Source: Peribacillus kribbensis DSM 17871 (lineage in GTDB: Bacteria; Bacillota; Bacilli; Bacillales; DSM-1321). From it: DNA of 64,000 bases. The position numbers and the translations under genes were made by a program. The stretch lies in contig NZ_KE387242.1 in assembly GCF_000430765.1 (NCBI RefSeq), positions 62,001 through 126,000 on the forward strand. The letters run 5' to 3'. The notes under the pieces were generated by a model. It made no database searches, was not told the DNA's origin, and saw nothing but the letters and a program-made list of their open reading frames with translations. Shown here piece after piece: positions 9,415-17,773 of this stretch (positions are counted from its first letter, which is position 1; each line of letters opens with the position of its first letter).

Positions 9415-10023
9415 ATGTCACAGTTCATCCAAACGATTTTTGATATGCTCTCTAATATGGGGTATTTTGGGATTGCAGTAGGCTTAATGATTGAAATTAT
9501 TCCAAGTGAAGTTGTATTAGCATATGGCGGATACCTGATTTCAACAGGGAAACTCTCATTTATCGGTGCAATTGCTGCAGGTACCCTTGGTGGTATTTTT
9601 GCCCAATGGTTTCTCTATTGGATTGGAAGATATGGCGGTCGACCAATACTTAACAAATACGGAAAATATCTTCTCATTCGACCATCTCATATAGAAGTGG
9701 CACAGAAGTGGTTTAGTAAATATGGTTCAGGAGTTATTTTTACCGCAAGATTTATTCCTGTGGTTAGACATGCGATCTCCATTCCTGCAGGTATAGCAAA
9801 AATGTCTTTTCCTAAATTCAGCATTTATACCATACTTGCCATTATTCCGTGGTCAATTTTGTTCATTTATCTTGGAATGAAATTAGGCTCGAATTGGGAA
9901 AGCATTAATAGTACAGCAAGACCCTTTGTTACACCAGTAATTTTTATAGCCATTTTATTAACTCTAATTTATATAATTTTTAATTGGAGAAATAAAAAAA
10001 GGGAAAAAATGATAAACGGTTAA
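9415..10023 (+). CDS. DedA-family membrane protein
   Basis: 202 residues with the DedA/VTT fold. Early amphipathic segment, then EIIPSEVVLAYGGYLIS with the conserved acidic residues, GGIFAQWFLYWIGRYGG, the signature FTARFIPVVRHAISIPAG, and two C-terminal membrane helices. DedA proteins act in the membrane; recent work on the superfamily supports undecaprenyl-phosphate or phospholipid translocation. It follows the lipid glycosyltransferase, which fits an envelope-maintenance unit. B. subtilis YkoX is a comparable protein. Specific function is not proven. Confidence 0.88.
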   Translation: MSQFIQTIFDMLSNMGYFGIAVGLMIEIIPSEVVLAYGGYLISTGKLSFIGAIAAGTLGGIFAQWFLYWIGRYGGRPILNKYGKYLLIRPSHIEVAQKWFSKYGSGVIFTARFIPVVRHAISIPAGIAKMSFPKFSIYTILAIIPWSILFIYLGMKLGSNWESINSTARPFVTPVIFIAILLTLIYIIFNWRNKKREKMING

Positions 10024-10055
10024 TGTATATTTAAAAATGGGGAAAGTGAATGAAT

Positions 10056-10200
10056 TATAGATTATGGTCTTATTTGCCGTTCTAACAGGCTTATCGCGTT
10101 TTTATGTTGGCATCATTTCCCATTTGATATACTAGGAAGCATATTGGTGGCATTACTGGGTTTGCGCCCAAAGTGGGACAACTTTTTCATAAGTTTATAA
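10056..10200 (+). pseudogene. PAP2-family phosphatase, C-terminal remnant
   Basis: One frame gives LFAVLTGLSRFYVG and the next frame continues HHFPFDILGSILVALLG. Together these are the SRxxxxxHxxxD catalytic end of a PAP2 phosphatase and the following membrane helix. A one-base frameshift separates the Arg and His halves. It may be the other end of the gene whose N-terminal part is at 7548-7900. Confidence 0.6.
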
Positions 10201-10222
10201 TGGTTCAGGAGAGATAAACTGG

Positions 10223-10540
10223 ATGTGTAAAAAAAATGTTAATAAAACTTCAAACAATCCATTTTACAACGATGTCATAAAAACGATTGATATTTATAGT
10301 TTTGCATTAATAAATGAATATGTTTTCACAAAAGAAGAAATAGAGTTTTTCAAAAACTTTTTTGATGCTAATTGGAATATAAATGAAAGAGATATAATAG
10401 ATAGACTTATAAATATTCAACTCGATTATTTCTCAGTTCTTTCTTTTGATGGTGATGACTCTTCTTTACCAATAAAATCAAAAGAACTTCTATATCAAAT
10501 AGATCTTATTCGCGAGGAGGTTGAAAGTAAATACAAATAG
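10223..10540 (+). CDS. Hypothetical protein (105 aa)
   Basis: Starts at ATG after AGGAGAGATAAACTGG. The protein is acidic, cytosolic and rich in Asn, Ile and Phe (KTIDIYSFALINEYVFTKEEI, then DRLINIQLDYFSVLSF). It is followed by a terminator. No domain is recognised. The codon use is more AT-rich than the neighbouring DedA gene, which hints at separate acquisition. Confidence 0.55.
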   Translation: MCKKNVNKTSNNPFYNDVIKTIDIYSFALINEYVFTKEEIEFFKNFFDANWNINERDIIDRLINIQLDYFSVLSFDGDDSSLPIKSKELLYQIDLIREEVESKYK

Positions 10541-10593
10541 AGTATGAATATGCATATTTTAACTTAGGGTTACTGTAAGTTGAAGGTTGTTTT

Positions 10594-10618
10594 GGCTGCT
10601 TCGGCAGCCCCTTTTTTG
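10594..10618 (+). terminator. GGCTGC/GCAGCC terminator
   Basis: GGCTGC-TTCG-GCAGCC is a textbook tetraloop hairpin with a C then six T tail. Upstream GTTACTGTAAGTT resembles the dispersed GTTAGTT repeat. Confidence 0.8.
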
Positions 10619-10717
10619 TTTTTATTCTTATCAAGCAGGTTAGTGTGAAAAAAGTCGATAAGATGGATTAATAATAGGCAATTTATCCAATTGAATAAAA
10701 TATACTTATTTCCCTGC

Positions 10718-10734
10718 TAATAATCATTATCATT
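10718..10734. promoter_or_regulatory. Fur-box-like sequence
   Basis: TAATAATCATTATCATT; its complement AATGATAATGATTATTA matches the Fur/PerR-type 7-1-7 core TGATAATNATTATCA with one mismatch at the end. It lies 66 bp before the EamA-family transporter start. Confidence 0.4.
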
Positions 10735-10799
10735 TAAAGCTTTGTTAAATTGAGTGAAACTAAGAAATAAACAAATAAGTTAAATAAAGAGGTGATGAA

Positions 10800-11660
10800 A
10801 TGAGTATTATATTGGCACTACTGGCTGCTATATTTGCTGCATTAACTGGAATCCTTGCGAAGGTAGGGATTAAAAATGTAAATCCTAATTTAGCAACTGC
10901 AATCAGAACTATTGTTGTAGCAATAATGGCTTTCTTGATTGTTATGGTAAGCAACCAATTAGATACTATTTTTCTGATTAATATGAAGTCCTTCTTATTT
11001 ATTGTATTATCTGGGATAACAACAGGATTATCATGGCTTTGCTACTTTAAAGCTATTCAAATAGGCGATGTTTCAAAAGTTGTTCCTATAGATAAATCTA
11101 GTGTTGTTATTTCGATATTTTTATCTTTCATTATTTTAGGTGAGCCTGTAACAGCAATGATTGCTATCGGAGGGACTCTTATTACAATAGGTACATTTGT
11201 AATAATAGGAAAGCTCAAAAAGAATTCTGGTACATCATATTCCAACTCTTACATAGCTTTGGCTTTTCTTTCAGCAGTCTTCGCGGCATTTACAGCTATT
11301 CTTGCAAAGATCGGTATAAAAGATGTAGATTCCAATTTGGCTACTTTTATTCGTACTATCGTCATCATTATTTTTGCATGGGCAATTGTTTTCTTTCAAC
11401 GTACACATACTCAAATGAAAACAATATCTAGGAAAAGTTATATCTTCTTAATCTTATCTGGTGTGGCAACAGGTTTATCGTGGTTATTCTTTTTTGCAGC
11501 TATTTCAATTGGGGAAGTATCTATAGTAGCACCAATAGATAAATTCAGCGTAGTTATAACGATGATTTTAAGCTTAATTATATTAAAAGAAAAGCCAACC
11601 AAAAATACAATATTTGGATGTTTGATCATTACATTAGGAACGGTATTACTTTTATTTTAA
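10800..11660 (+). CDS. EamA-family (DMT) transporter
   Basis: 286 residues with ten hydrophobic segments in two homologous halves. Each half begins with a similar unit (ILALLAAIFAALTGILAKVGI and IALAFLSAVFAAFTAILAKI) and contains the motif GDVSKVVPIDKSSVVI or GEVSIVAPIDKFSVVI. This is the internal duplication expected for EamA drug/metabolite transporters. The start follows AAAGAGGTGATGAA. A Fur-like site upstream suggests possible metal-responsive control, but substrate and direction cannot be told from sequence. Confidence 0.85.
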   Translation: MSIILALLAAIFAALTGILAKVGIKNVNPNLATAIRTIVVAIMAFLIVMVSNQLDTIFLINMKSFLFIVLSGITTGLSWLCYFKAIQIGDVSKVVPIDKSSVVISIFLSFIILGEPVTAMIAIGGTLITIGTFVIIGKLKKNSGTSYSNSYIALAFLSAVFAAFTAILAKIGIKDVDSNLATFIRTIVIIIFAWAIVFFQRTHTQMKTISRKSYIFLILSGVATGLSWLFFFAAISIGEVSIVAPIDKFSVVITMILSLIILKEKPTKNTIFGCLIITLGTVLLLF

Positions 11661-11851
11661 ATTTATACTTTGAATAGAGTTTAATTGGCTTATTTAAGTG
11701 TTGCAGAAGGTGATTAGTGTTGCTATTGCAAGAATCGCTAATTTACAAAAGTTATGTCAAGTACCTCTGCAAATATTTTAATACTAATTACTCTGTATCT
11801 TAAAAGTGAATGCATGCTCTATTTACCGAATAAAGAGGTGGAAAATCGATA

Positions 11852-12229
11852 ATGTTTATCCTATTTACAGTAAATTTACTATGTGTAATGATTATTCAAT
11901 CCTTGTTCTTAATCTTACCAAGATATAGTAATGTAGACTTTTCTTTTATTCAATTATTTTTCACGCTCTTCACACCCTTTATTTTGCTTAGAATAAATTA
12001 CCGAAATGCCATCAGAAAGAAAAGTAAAAACTTTATACCTTATTTTTTTATTGTTCTCTTATGCAGCTTGGTTGGATTTGCGATTAACTCCTATCATCCT
12101 CGTCAAAATCCTGATTTCGAAACTCATGCAATGGCAATGCTGGTTTTAAAAATCAATATAATAGCGAGCATAATCGGCAGCATTATATGTTATACAATTA
12201 TTATTGTTAAGATTCGTCAAAACTCCTAA
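11852..12229 (+). CDS. Small four-helix membrane protein
   Basis: 125 residues with four hydrophobic segments (about 3-22, 29-48, 64-84 and 97-119) and basic loops. It starts at ATG after AAAGAGGTGG and ends before a strong terminator. No known family is recognised. It is alone between the EamA gene and the convergent kinase gene. Confidence 0.6.
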   Translation: MFILFTVNLLCVMIIQSLFLILPRYSNVDFSFIQLFFTLFTPFILLRINYRNAIRKKSKNFIPYFFIVLLCSLVGFAINSYHPRQNPDFETHAMAMLVLKINIIASIIGSIICYTIIIVKIRQNS

Positions 12230-12246
12230 CCTGTTTACGGGTGGCC

Positions 12247-12285
12247 GCTCAGGACGCTGGCTACCTCAGTGTCCTGAGCTTTTTT
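12247..12285 (+). terminator. Rho-independent terminator
   Basis: GCTCAGGAC/GTCCTGAGC stem with a six-T tail, shared between the small membrane gene and the convergent kinase gene. Confidence 0.85.
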
Positions 12286-12333
12286 ACTGGCCCCCTGGGG
12301 TCAAAGTATCAGATAAGCTTGATTTGTGCCTCT

Positions 12334-13734
12334 TTAATTTTTGGAAACCAGCTTTAAAATGGCAGTCGTTCCTTCATTTACTTTACTTTCAATGTGTATG
12401 GTACCATTGTACTTTTCTATTAACCGATTGGCTATCGATAATCCTAAGCCAAAGCCACCCTGTTTTCTACTTCTTGCTTTATCGACGCGGTAAAAGCGAT
12501 TCAAGATAAAAGGAATATCTTGTTGGGGGATGCCGATTCCTTTGTCTATTATTTTTATTTGAACAAAATGGTCCAGTCTCTCGACCGAGCATTTGATCCA
12601 TTTATTTTCGCTAGAGTACTTTACGGCATTATCTAATAAAATGACTAAAATTTGATCCAAATGCCGTGGTTGAATCGGTATTACATGTCCCTCAATATTC
12701 TTCATGTCGAGAATGAATTCAAATTCATTATGGAGGGATTTGAAATTTCTTAGTGTATTTTCAATGATGGGTACCGGATTAATCCACTCGATGGGCTCAT
12801 TTTGTTTTTCTGACTCTGCTTTTGATTGTTCCAAAAGTTCTGCAATAAGATCACTTAAATGCTGCACCTCCTCAAGAGTTGAATCCAGTGATTCCTCCAG
12901 CAATTGCAGATCATTTTTTCCCCAGCGTTTTAACATGGTCAAATTCCCTCGAATAACAGCAATAGGTGTGCGAAGCTCATGCGATGCGTCTTCCACAAAG
13001 CGTTTTTGCTGCAAAAATGATTCTTCGAGCTTATCCATGGTCACATTGAACAATTCGCCAATTTCGGTCATTTCATCCTGTGTACCATTGGAAGGCACTC
13101 TTTCATGCAATCCTGTTTTCTGGATCTTTTTCATGGTTTGCAAAATGTTCTTTACCGATTTTAATAATTGTTTCGCGATTAATACTCCGCCAAACCAGCT
13201 TAAAACAATGGAACCCAGACCCGCAGAAAGCATAACTAGTAAGAATTTGTTTAGAAGTCCATCAAATATCTCCATGCTTTGAATAATCTCGATTGTTCCG
13301 TTTTCCTTATTCATGGGCAACGGGCTGCGAAGAATTAGAAAGCGATTTTCCGACGATTGTATTTGGTCATACTCTTCCGATGATACACTTTTTATAGGGA
13401 TTTTCTCATCAGGAACATCTTGGGATGCTGATAAAATCGTTGTCCCCTTCGCATTTAAAATACGAATCATTTGATGATTCCCACTTAATCTATAAAGGTA
13501 TGCACTACTTTTCTTTACTTCTTGTTCGGTTAAAGCGTTTGCTTTCGAACGTTCGTGAAAATAGCCTTGCGTTTCTTTCATTTTTTGTTGAATTACGTTA
13601 TTTTCCTCGGCAACCATCCAACTATTTAATACAGAATATTGGAGGATATTGTAACAGACGAATGATATAAATAAGAGCAGAGAGGACCATAATACAAGTT
13701 TATACTTAATGGGGAGATTTGAAATTTTTTTCAT
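12334..13734 (-). CDS. Sensor histidine kinase, YkoH/ArlS-like
   Basis: 466 residues: membrane helix at about 12-32, an extracytoplasmic domain to ~155, second helix at ~160-188, HAMP, then DASHELRTPIAV with phospho-acceptor His252, N box LVILLDNAVKYSS and G boxes DKGIGIPQQDIPF and GGFGLGLSIANRL. It overlaps the regulator gene by four bases (ATGA), so translation is coupled. The gene order regulator, kinase, PepSY protein matches the B. subtilis ykoGHI type. PepSY neighbours suggest envelope or protease-related sensing; this is inference. Confidence 0.9.
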   Translation of the reverse strand: MKKISNLPIKYKLVLWSSLLLFISFVCYNILQYSVLNSWMVAEENNVIQQKMKETQGYFHERSKANALTEQEVKKSSAYLYRLSGNHQMIRILNAKGTTILSASQDVPDEKIPIKSVSSEEYDQIQSSENRFLILRSPLPMNKENGTIEIIQSMEIFDGLLNKFLLVMLSAGLGSIVLSWFGGVLIAKQLLKSVKNILQTMKKIQKTGLHERVPSNGTQDEMTEIGELFNVTMDKLEESFLQQKRFVEDASHELRTPIAVIRGNLTMLKRWGKNDLQLLEESLDSTLEEVQHLSDLIAELLEQSKAESEKQNEPIEWINPVPIIENTLRNFKSLHNEFEFILDMKNIEGHVIPIQPRHLDQILVILLDNAVKYSSENKWIKCSVERLDHFVQIKIIDKGIGIPQQDIPFILNRFYRVDKARSRKQGGFGLGLSIANRLIEKYNGTIHIESKVNEGTTAILKLVSKN

Positions 13735-14408
13735 TTTCGAATCACATAACCTATCCCTCTTATTGTTTCAATATATTGTTCACCATTTGATGAGTGGAGT
13801 TTATTTCTTAAATAGCTTACGTAGACATCAACGACATTTGTCTCAATCTCGACATTATATCCCCATACTTTTTCTAATAACATTTCCCTCGTCAGCACAA
13901 GACCGGTATTCTGCAGAAAAATGATCAGTAAGTCATATTCCTTTTTGGTCAATTCAATTTCTTCGTCCCTGCGTTTTACAATTCGAGCCATTGTGTCAAC
14001 TTCTAAATCACGAAAGGAAAGGGTGGGGGGATGCTGCATGTTTCTTTCTGCACGACGGAAGATGACGCGAATCCTTGCTAATAATTCCTCTGTTGCAAAA
14101 GGCTTCGGAATATAATCATCCGCACCACTATCTAAGCCGGATACACGGTCCATTACGCTGTCCCGAGCGGTTAACATGATAATAGGGGTATCTTTGGTGG
14201 TTCTTATTCTTCGACATACTTCTAACCCATTTAGGCCTGGGAGCATTAGGTCTAATAAGATGAGATCCCAATTTGATTGTAAGGCTAACTCAAGACCCTC
14301 TCTGCCATCATTGACAGCCGTCACAGTAAATCCTTCATATTGGAGTTCTAAGACAATAAATTTTGCTACCTTTTCCTCATCTTCTATTAATAAAATATTT
14401 TTTTTCAC
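13731..14408 (-). CDS. OmpR-family response regulator, YkoG/ArlR-like
   Basis: 225 residues. Receiver domain with Glu-Asp-Glu acidic pocket, phospho-acceptor Asp53 (ILLDLMLPGLNG) and Lys102 (DYIPKPF). C-terminal winged helix (IELTKKEYDLLIIFLQN, NVVDVYVSYLRNKLH, IRGIGYVIRK) of the ArlR/YkoG subgroup. It is the promoter-proximal gene of the pair. The divergent/adjacent PepSY gene and ABC operon are plausible targets. Family is certain; targets are not. Confidence 0.92.
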   Translation of the reverse strand: MKKNILLIEDEEKVAKFIVLELQYEGFTVTAVNDGREGLELALQSNWDLILLDLMLPGLNGLEVCRRIRTTKDTPIIMLTARDSVMDRVSGLDSGADDYIPKPFATEELLARIRVIFRRAERNMQHPPTLSFRDLEVDTMARIVKRRDEEIELTKKEYDLLIIFLQNTGLVLTREMLLEKVWGYNVEIETNVVDVYVSYLRNKLHSSNGEQYIETIRGIGYVIRK

Positions 14409-14521
14409 TTAAACCGCCCCTAAGTGTTTTGTATATGCTGTAATCCTGTTGGATAAAACTTAGTTTATCACAACATGTATAAATATATCGTGACTATCAT
14501 GACTCTTCTATATATATAGGA

Positions 14522-14553
14522 AGCCCCCTTTTACCGAATGTTAAAGGGAGCTG
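14522..14553 (-). terminator. Terminator after PepSY gene
   Basis: On the minus strand AGCTCCCTTT pairs with AAAGGGGGCT around a short loop, followed by a T-poor but AT-rich tail. It lies ~55 bp beyond the PepSY stop. Confidence 0.5.
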
Positions 14554-14607
14554 TGTATCAACCACATGTTTAGCTTTCAGTTTGTCTATTTTTTTGAAAT
14601 GAAAGAA

Positions 14608-14989
14608 TTATTCGTTTTCGTTTTCACCATATCTATCATTTTCAGCTTTGGTAATTTTTCCACTTATTGCATCTACTTTTACATCATAGTGCTTGCCTTC
14701 CTTGGCTGTTACATGAACAGAGTATACTGCTGAACCATCTTCATCTTCTAATTCAACAGCCTTGACAGTACCATCTGTATATTTTTTCAAAACCGAGTTA
14801 GTTGCTTGATTTTGGTGTAATGGCCGCTTCTTTTTGCAATTTTGCTTGTTCATTTGGATCTTGTTTTTCTTCGTTGACCGTTTCCGCTTGTCCGACTGCA
14901 GCAGCTGGTTTAACAAAATGGGTACCAACCGCGCCTCCTCCCATTACGCCAAATGCTAAAACAGATGCTAACAATTTTGTGCCAATCAT
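14608..14989 (-). pseudogene. PepSY-domain protein, YkoI-like, with one frameshift
   Basis: Starts MIGTKLLASVLAFGVMGGGA after AAGGAGGAAAC, a signal peptide followed by a polar linker. Near 14810 the frame changes: AAITPKSSN runs into a stop, while the next frame continues with NQATNSVLKKYTDGTVKAVE and a PepSY module (YSVHVTAKEGKHYDVKVDA, SGKITKAEND). One extra base in an A-run accounts for the break. The intact form would be a secreted ~125-residue PepSY protein. In B. subtilis such genes accompany ykoGH. A sequencing error cannot be excluded. Confidence 0.75.
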
Positions 14990-15111
14990 TTTAGTTTCCT
15001 CCTTATTTTTAAAAGATGTCTTACTATTCCTTATATTAGCCGTGATTGGTTAGTTCCTTATTGGAAATCACATAAAATAGGGTAAAAATTAAATTGAAAA
15101 TTTCTAATGAT

Positions 15112-15636
15112 TTATCTTTTTATTTTCATCGTAATGAATAACAAGACCAATAACAACAACGGCATCACAGTCGAAACGATTTGAACTTGAAGTGGAACAA
15201 TCTTTGTATTACCTATTATTTTGACGGGTATGGCAACACTCGAAGTAATCACAGGATTCTCTTTAGAGACAACTGTGGTATATAAATAATAATCAGCTGT
15301 ATAAACCAACTGTATTGGCAAGTTAACAATTTTTTCTTCATGTGGTTTCATTGTTCCGATTGTAACTGGTTGATCCGCACTATAATCCTCTAAATTTACT
15401 GTCCAGTTCTTTGATAAATTCGCCATTGTAATGTACGTAAACACATTTTTTATTTCTTGATCAGTCGTATTCGTAATTTTTACTTTTATCTTTAACTCTT
15501 TCCCTGGGTACTCAGCTACTTTTGCAGGGGAGAGGATTTCAATCGTAAAATTCGAAGTATCCTGTGCCTTTGCAATACCGGTATTAAATCCCAATAAACC
15601 TGCAAATAAAATTAATATAGTCAAATATTTTTTCAT
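15112..15636 (-). CDS. Exported NEW3/Ig-like protein with C-terminal anchor
   Basis: 174 residues. A signal peptide (MKKYLTILILFAGLLGFNTG...AKA) precedes a beta-rich domain with KVAEYPGKELKIKVKITNTTDQEI and IGTMKPHEEKIVNLPIQL, the look of NEW3/CARDB-type Ig folds. A transmembrane helix and basic tail (LLLLVLLFITMKIKR) end the protein. ATG 15636 is preferred to an upstream GTG because AGGGGTG sits nine bases before it. It begins two bases past the permease stop, as the third gene of the ABC operon. Such domains accompany ABC-2 exporters of the NosY/NatB type. Role as an extracytoplasmic partner is inferred. Confidence 0.75.
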   Translation of the reverse strand: MKKYLTILILFAGLLGFNTGIAKAQDTSNFTIEILSPAKVAEYPGKELKIKVKITNTTDQEIKNVFTYITMANLSKNWTVNLEDYSADQPVTIGTMKPHEEKIVNLPIQLVYTADYYLYTTVVSKENPVITSSVAIPVKIIGNTKIVPLQVQIVSTVMPLLLLVLLFITMKIKR

Positions 15637-15637
15637 G

Positions 15638-16396
15638 TTATTCACCCCTTAAGAAATCCACTTTCTTCGCAATCAGTAATGCGAAAAATAAGGCTAAAAG
15701 GAAGAAAATGAAAACAGGTATTAGTTCAATCAAAACTTGTGGAGCAGCCATCTTATTAATAAAAATATCTTTCATCGCTGTCATACTAGCGGAGACAGGA
15801 CTGTTTTCACTTATAACTTTTGCTAATCCAGATTTTTTCATGGTTGTAGATAAAAACATCGGAATCGCTGTAATTAAGAAGGCCATGATTGCCAAAATCA
15901 TTGCATTCTTTGTGGAAACCAAGACGGTTGAAAAAATCAGAGCAATAGATGAGAATGAAATTATTAGAATAGTCCCGATGCCGTATAGATAAAGGAGAAC
16001 AGTAGGGAACAAGTTAGCTTGATAGGCCAAGACAAATAAATAAGGCAATGATACCAATGTTACAATCAGCCAAAAAATAAGAATGGCAGCAAGCTTAGCA
16101 AGGATGATATTTCGCTTGGTTAAGGGAGTTAACAGCAAACTTTCTAAGGTACCTTTTTCTTTTTCTCCGGCAATCATGGTTGCGCCAATGACCATGGCTA
16201 TCAAAATATTAATGCCAAGTAAAAGTTTAAGTGTCGTCATGACCACAGTAGGCTGATCCAATAAACTTAATTCTTTCACACTAATAAAACTAAATGATAG
16301 GATACTCAGCAATAAGGATACAACGAATAAAAAGCCAATTCCTTTACGTGAGAAAATATGTTCTTTCGTTTCTTTTTTCACTAATGCTAGAAACAT
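15638..16396 (-). CDS. ABC-2 type transporter permease
   Basis: 252 residues with six hydrophobic segments. It has the hallmark ABC-2 cytoplasmic motif MIAGEKEKGTLESLLLTPL between helices 2 and 3, found in NatB/NosY-type permeases. ATG 16396 with GGAGGAAC upstream was chosen; it lies two bases after the ATPase stop. It forms a half- or full exporter with the ATPase. Substrate unknown; NatAB-like sodium or peptide export are possibilities. Confidence 0.88.
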   Translation of the reverse strand: MFLALVKKETKEHIFSRKGIGFLFVVSLLLSILSFSFISVKELSLLDQPTVVMTTLKLLLGINILIAMVIGATMIAGEKEKGTLESLLLTPLTKRNIILAKLAAILIFWLIVTLVSLPYLFVLAYQANLFPTVLLYLYGIGTILIISFSSIALIFSTVLVSTKNAMILAIMAFLITAIPMFLSTTMKKSGLAKVISENSPVSASMTAMKDIFINKMAAPQVLIELIPVFIFFLLALFFALLIAKKVDFLRGE

Positions 16397-16397
16397 A

Positions 16398-17153
16398 TTA
16401 TTGTTCCTCCTTACGATCAGAGGTGAGATGGAAAAATACATCTTCCAATGAAAGATCTTCTTTATGAATTTCCTTCTTATACTTGTCTAGCAAACTCTGG
16501 ACAGAATCTTCTTCCATGAGGGTTCCCGTCTTGACAATCGCCACTCGATTACAAATTTTTTCAATATCTTTTAATAAATGTGAGGTAATAAAAATCGTAA
16601 CCCCGTTTACTTTATTTAAATTGAGGAGGATATTTTCAATATCTTTTTGTCCTTGAGGGTCGAGACCTAAAGTAGGTTCGTCCAAAAAAATAATTTCAGG
16701 GTCATGAATGAGGGTTCGAGCAATGCCTAATCGCTGCCTCATCCCCCTTGAATATTGGGAGATCTTTACATTGGCCTTTGAAGTAAGACTCACCAAATCC
16801 AAGACTTCCGCAACCTTTGCTTTTCTTTGTTTTTTATCAAGTTTGTGCAGCGCTGAAAAGAATTGGAGATACTCTTCACCCGTCATCCACTCATAGTACC
16901 CATGTGATTCTGGCAAAACGCCAATGTGTTTTTTTATTTCTTCCTTATTCTTTTTAACATTTAAGTTACTCACTTCTAGTTCGCCGCTGGTGGGTTCGAT
17001 TAGACCAATCAGCATGCGGATGGTTGTCGTTTTACCAGCCCCATTGGGACCCAAAAACCCGTAAATATCTCCTTTATGAACATGCAAACTGAGATTTTTA
17101 ACAGCCTCAAACCCGTTATCATAAACTTTTTTTAACTGTTGCGTGTTTATCAT
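16398..17153 (-). CDS. ABC transporter ATPase
   Basis: 251 residues. Walker A GPNGAGKTTT, Q-loop region, signature KISQYSRGMRQRLGIAR, Walker B IIFLDEPTLGLD and H-loop TSHLL are all present. The C-terminal part (EEDSVQSLLDKYKKEIHKEDLSLEDVF) is typical of NatA/CcmA-type exporters. ATG 17153 is preferred to GTG 17162 because AGAGGTGG precedes it at five bases. First gene of a three-gene operon with the permease and the NEW3-like protein, reading away from the kinase locus terminator region. Confidence 0.92.
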   Translation of the reverse strand: MINTQQLKKVYDNGFEAVKNLSLHVHKGDIYGFLGPNGAGKTTTIRMLIGLIEPTSGELEVSNLNVKKNKEEIKKHIGVLPESHGYYEWMTGEEYLQFFSALHKLDKKQRKAKVAEVLDLVSLTSKANVKISQYSRGMRQRLGIARTLIHDPEIIFLDEPTLGLDPQGQKDIENILLNLNKVNGVTIFITSHLLKDIEKICNRVAIVKTGTLMEEDSVQSLLDKYKKEIHKEDLSLEDVFFHLTSDRKEEQ

Positions 17154-17479
17154 TTCATCCACCTCTTTTAAAAGATCACTCTAGTAATCGTAACCTATCT
17201 CATTTAAGCTAGCTTTAATGGCAGATAAGGTTATTATAAGAAAAAGATTAGAAAACTTTAATAATCAAAAAATGACTGACTTTTACTTCAAGAGTTTTGA
17301 TCGATGAAGGACAATACTCATGCAGTTTTATCCGGATTAGTCCTTCTTAAAGAACGAAATGGGATTGAAAAGGCAGAGCAAGTATAATATTATCCCTGTA
17401 CCAAATCACACAAAATACACAGCAAATTCCATGCTTCCAAAAATTATTTCAGGCTTCGAAATTATAGATGATTGCATAG

Positions 17480-17682
17480 ATGTAAAACCCCAAAAAATAC
17501 TATTAATTTTTGGGAAATATCTTTATATCTTGTTAAATCCGTTATTTCCTATCAATCCAAGAAGACAAGCCTTAAGAAGGTAAAGACGGATGCGGTTGAT
17601 GCCTATCATCTTTGTGTTCTTGACTCCTATTATCTGGTTTAGCTGAAGATTTTTTTTGGCTGCTTAAGCAGCCTTTTTCAAT
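17480..17682 (+). pseudogene. IS110 internal-deletion remnant
   Basis: GKYLYILLNPLFPINP and LRRVKTDAVDAYHLCVL correspond to the N-terminal region of an IS110 transposase. At about 17617 the sequence jumps straight into the IS tail (CTTGACTCCTATTATCTGG and the GGCTGCTTAAGCAGCC hairpin). About 1 kb of the element is therefore deleted between two retained ends. The upstream 17170-17480 stretch shows no convincing gene. Confidence 0.65.
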
Positions 17683-17773
17683 AGGAAGATAAATAACTGA
17701 GGTGCCTATCTCATTTAACCAGGAAGGTTATGGATGCTGATTGTAGAATAGTTACAGAGAGGAGGGACAAATT

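Noticed and set aside
12704-13282. 192-codon plus-strand ORF opposite the YkoH-like kinase
   Set aside because: Antisense shadow; the kinase on the other strand has every expected motif and coupled translation with its regulator.
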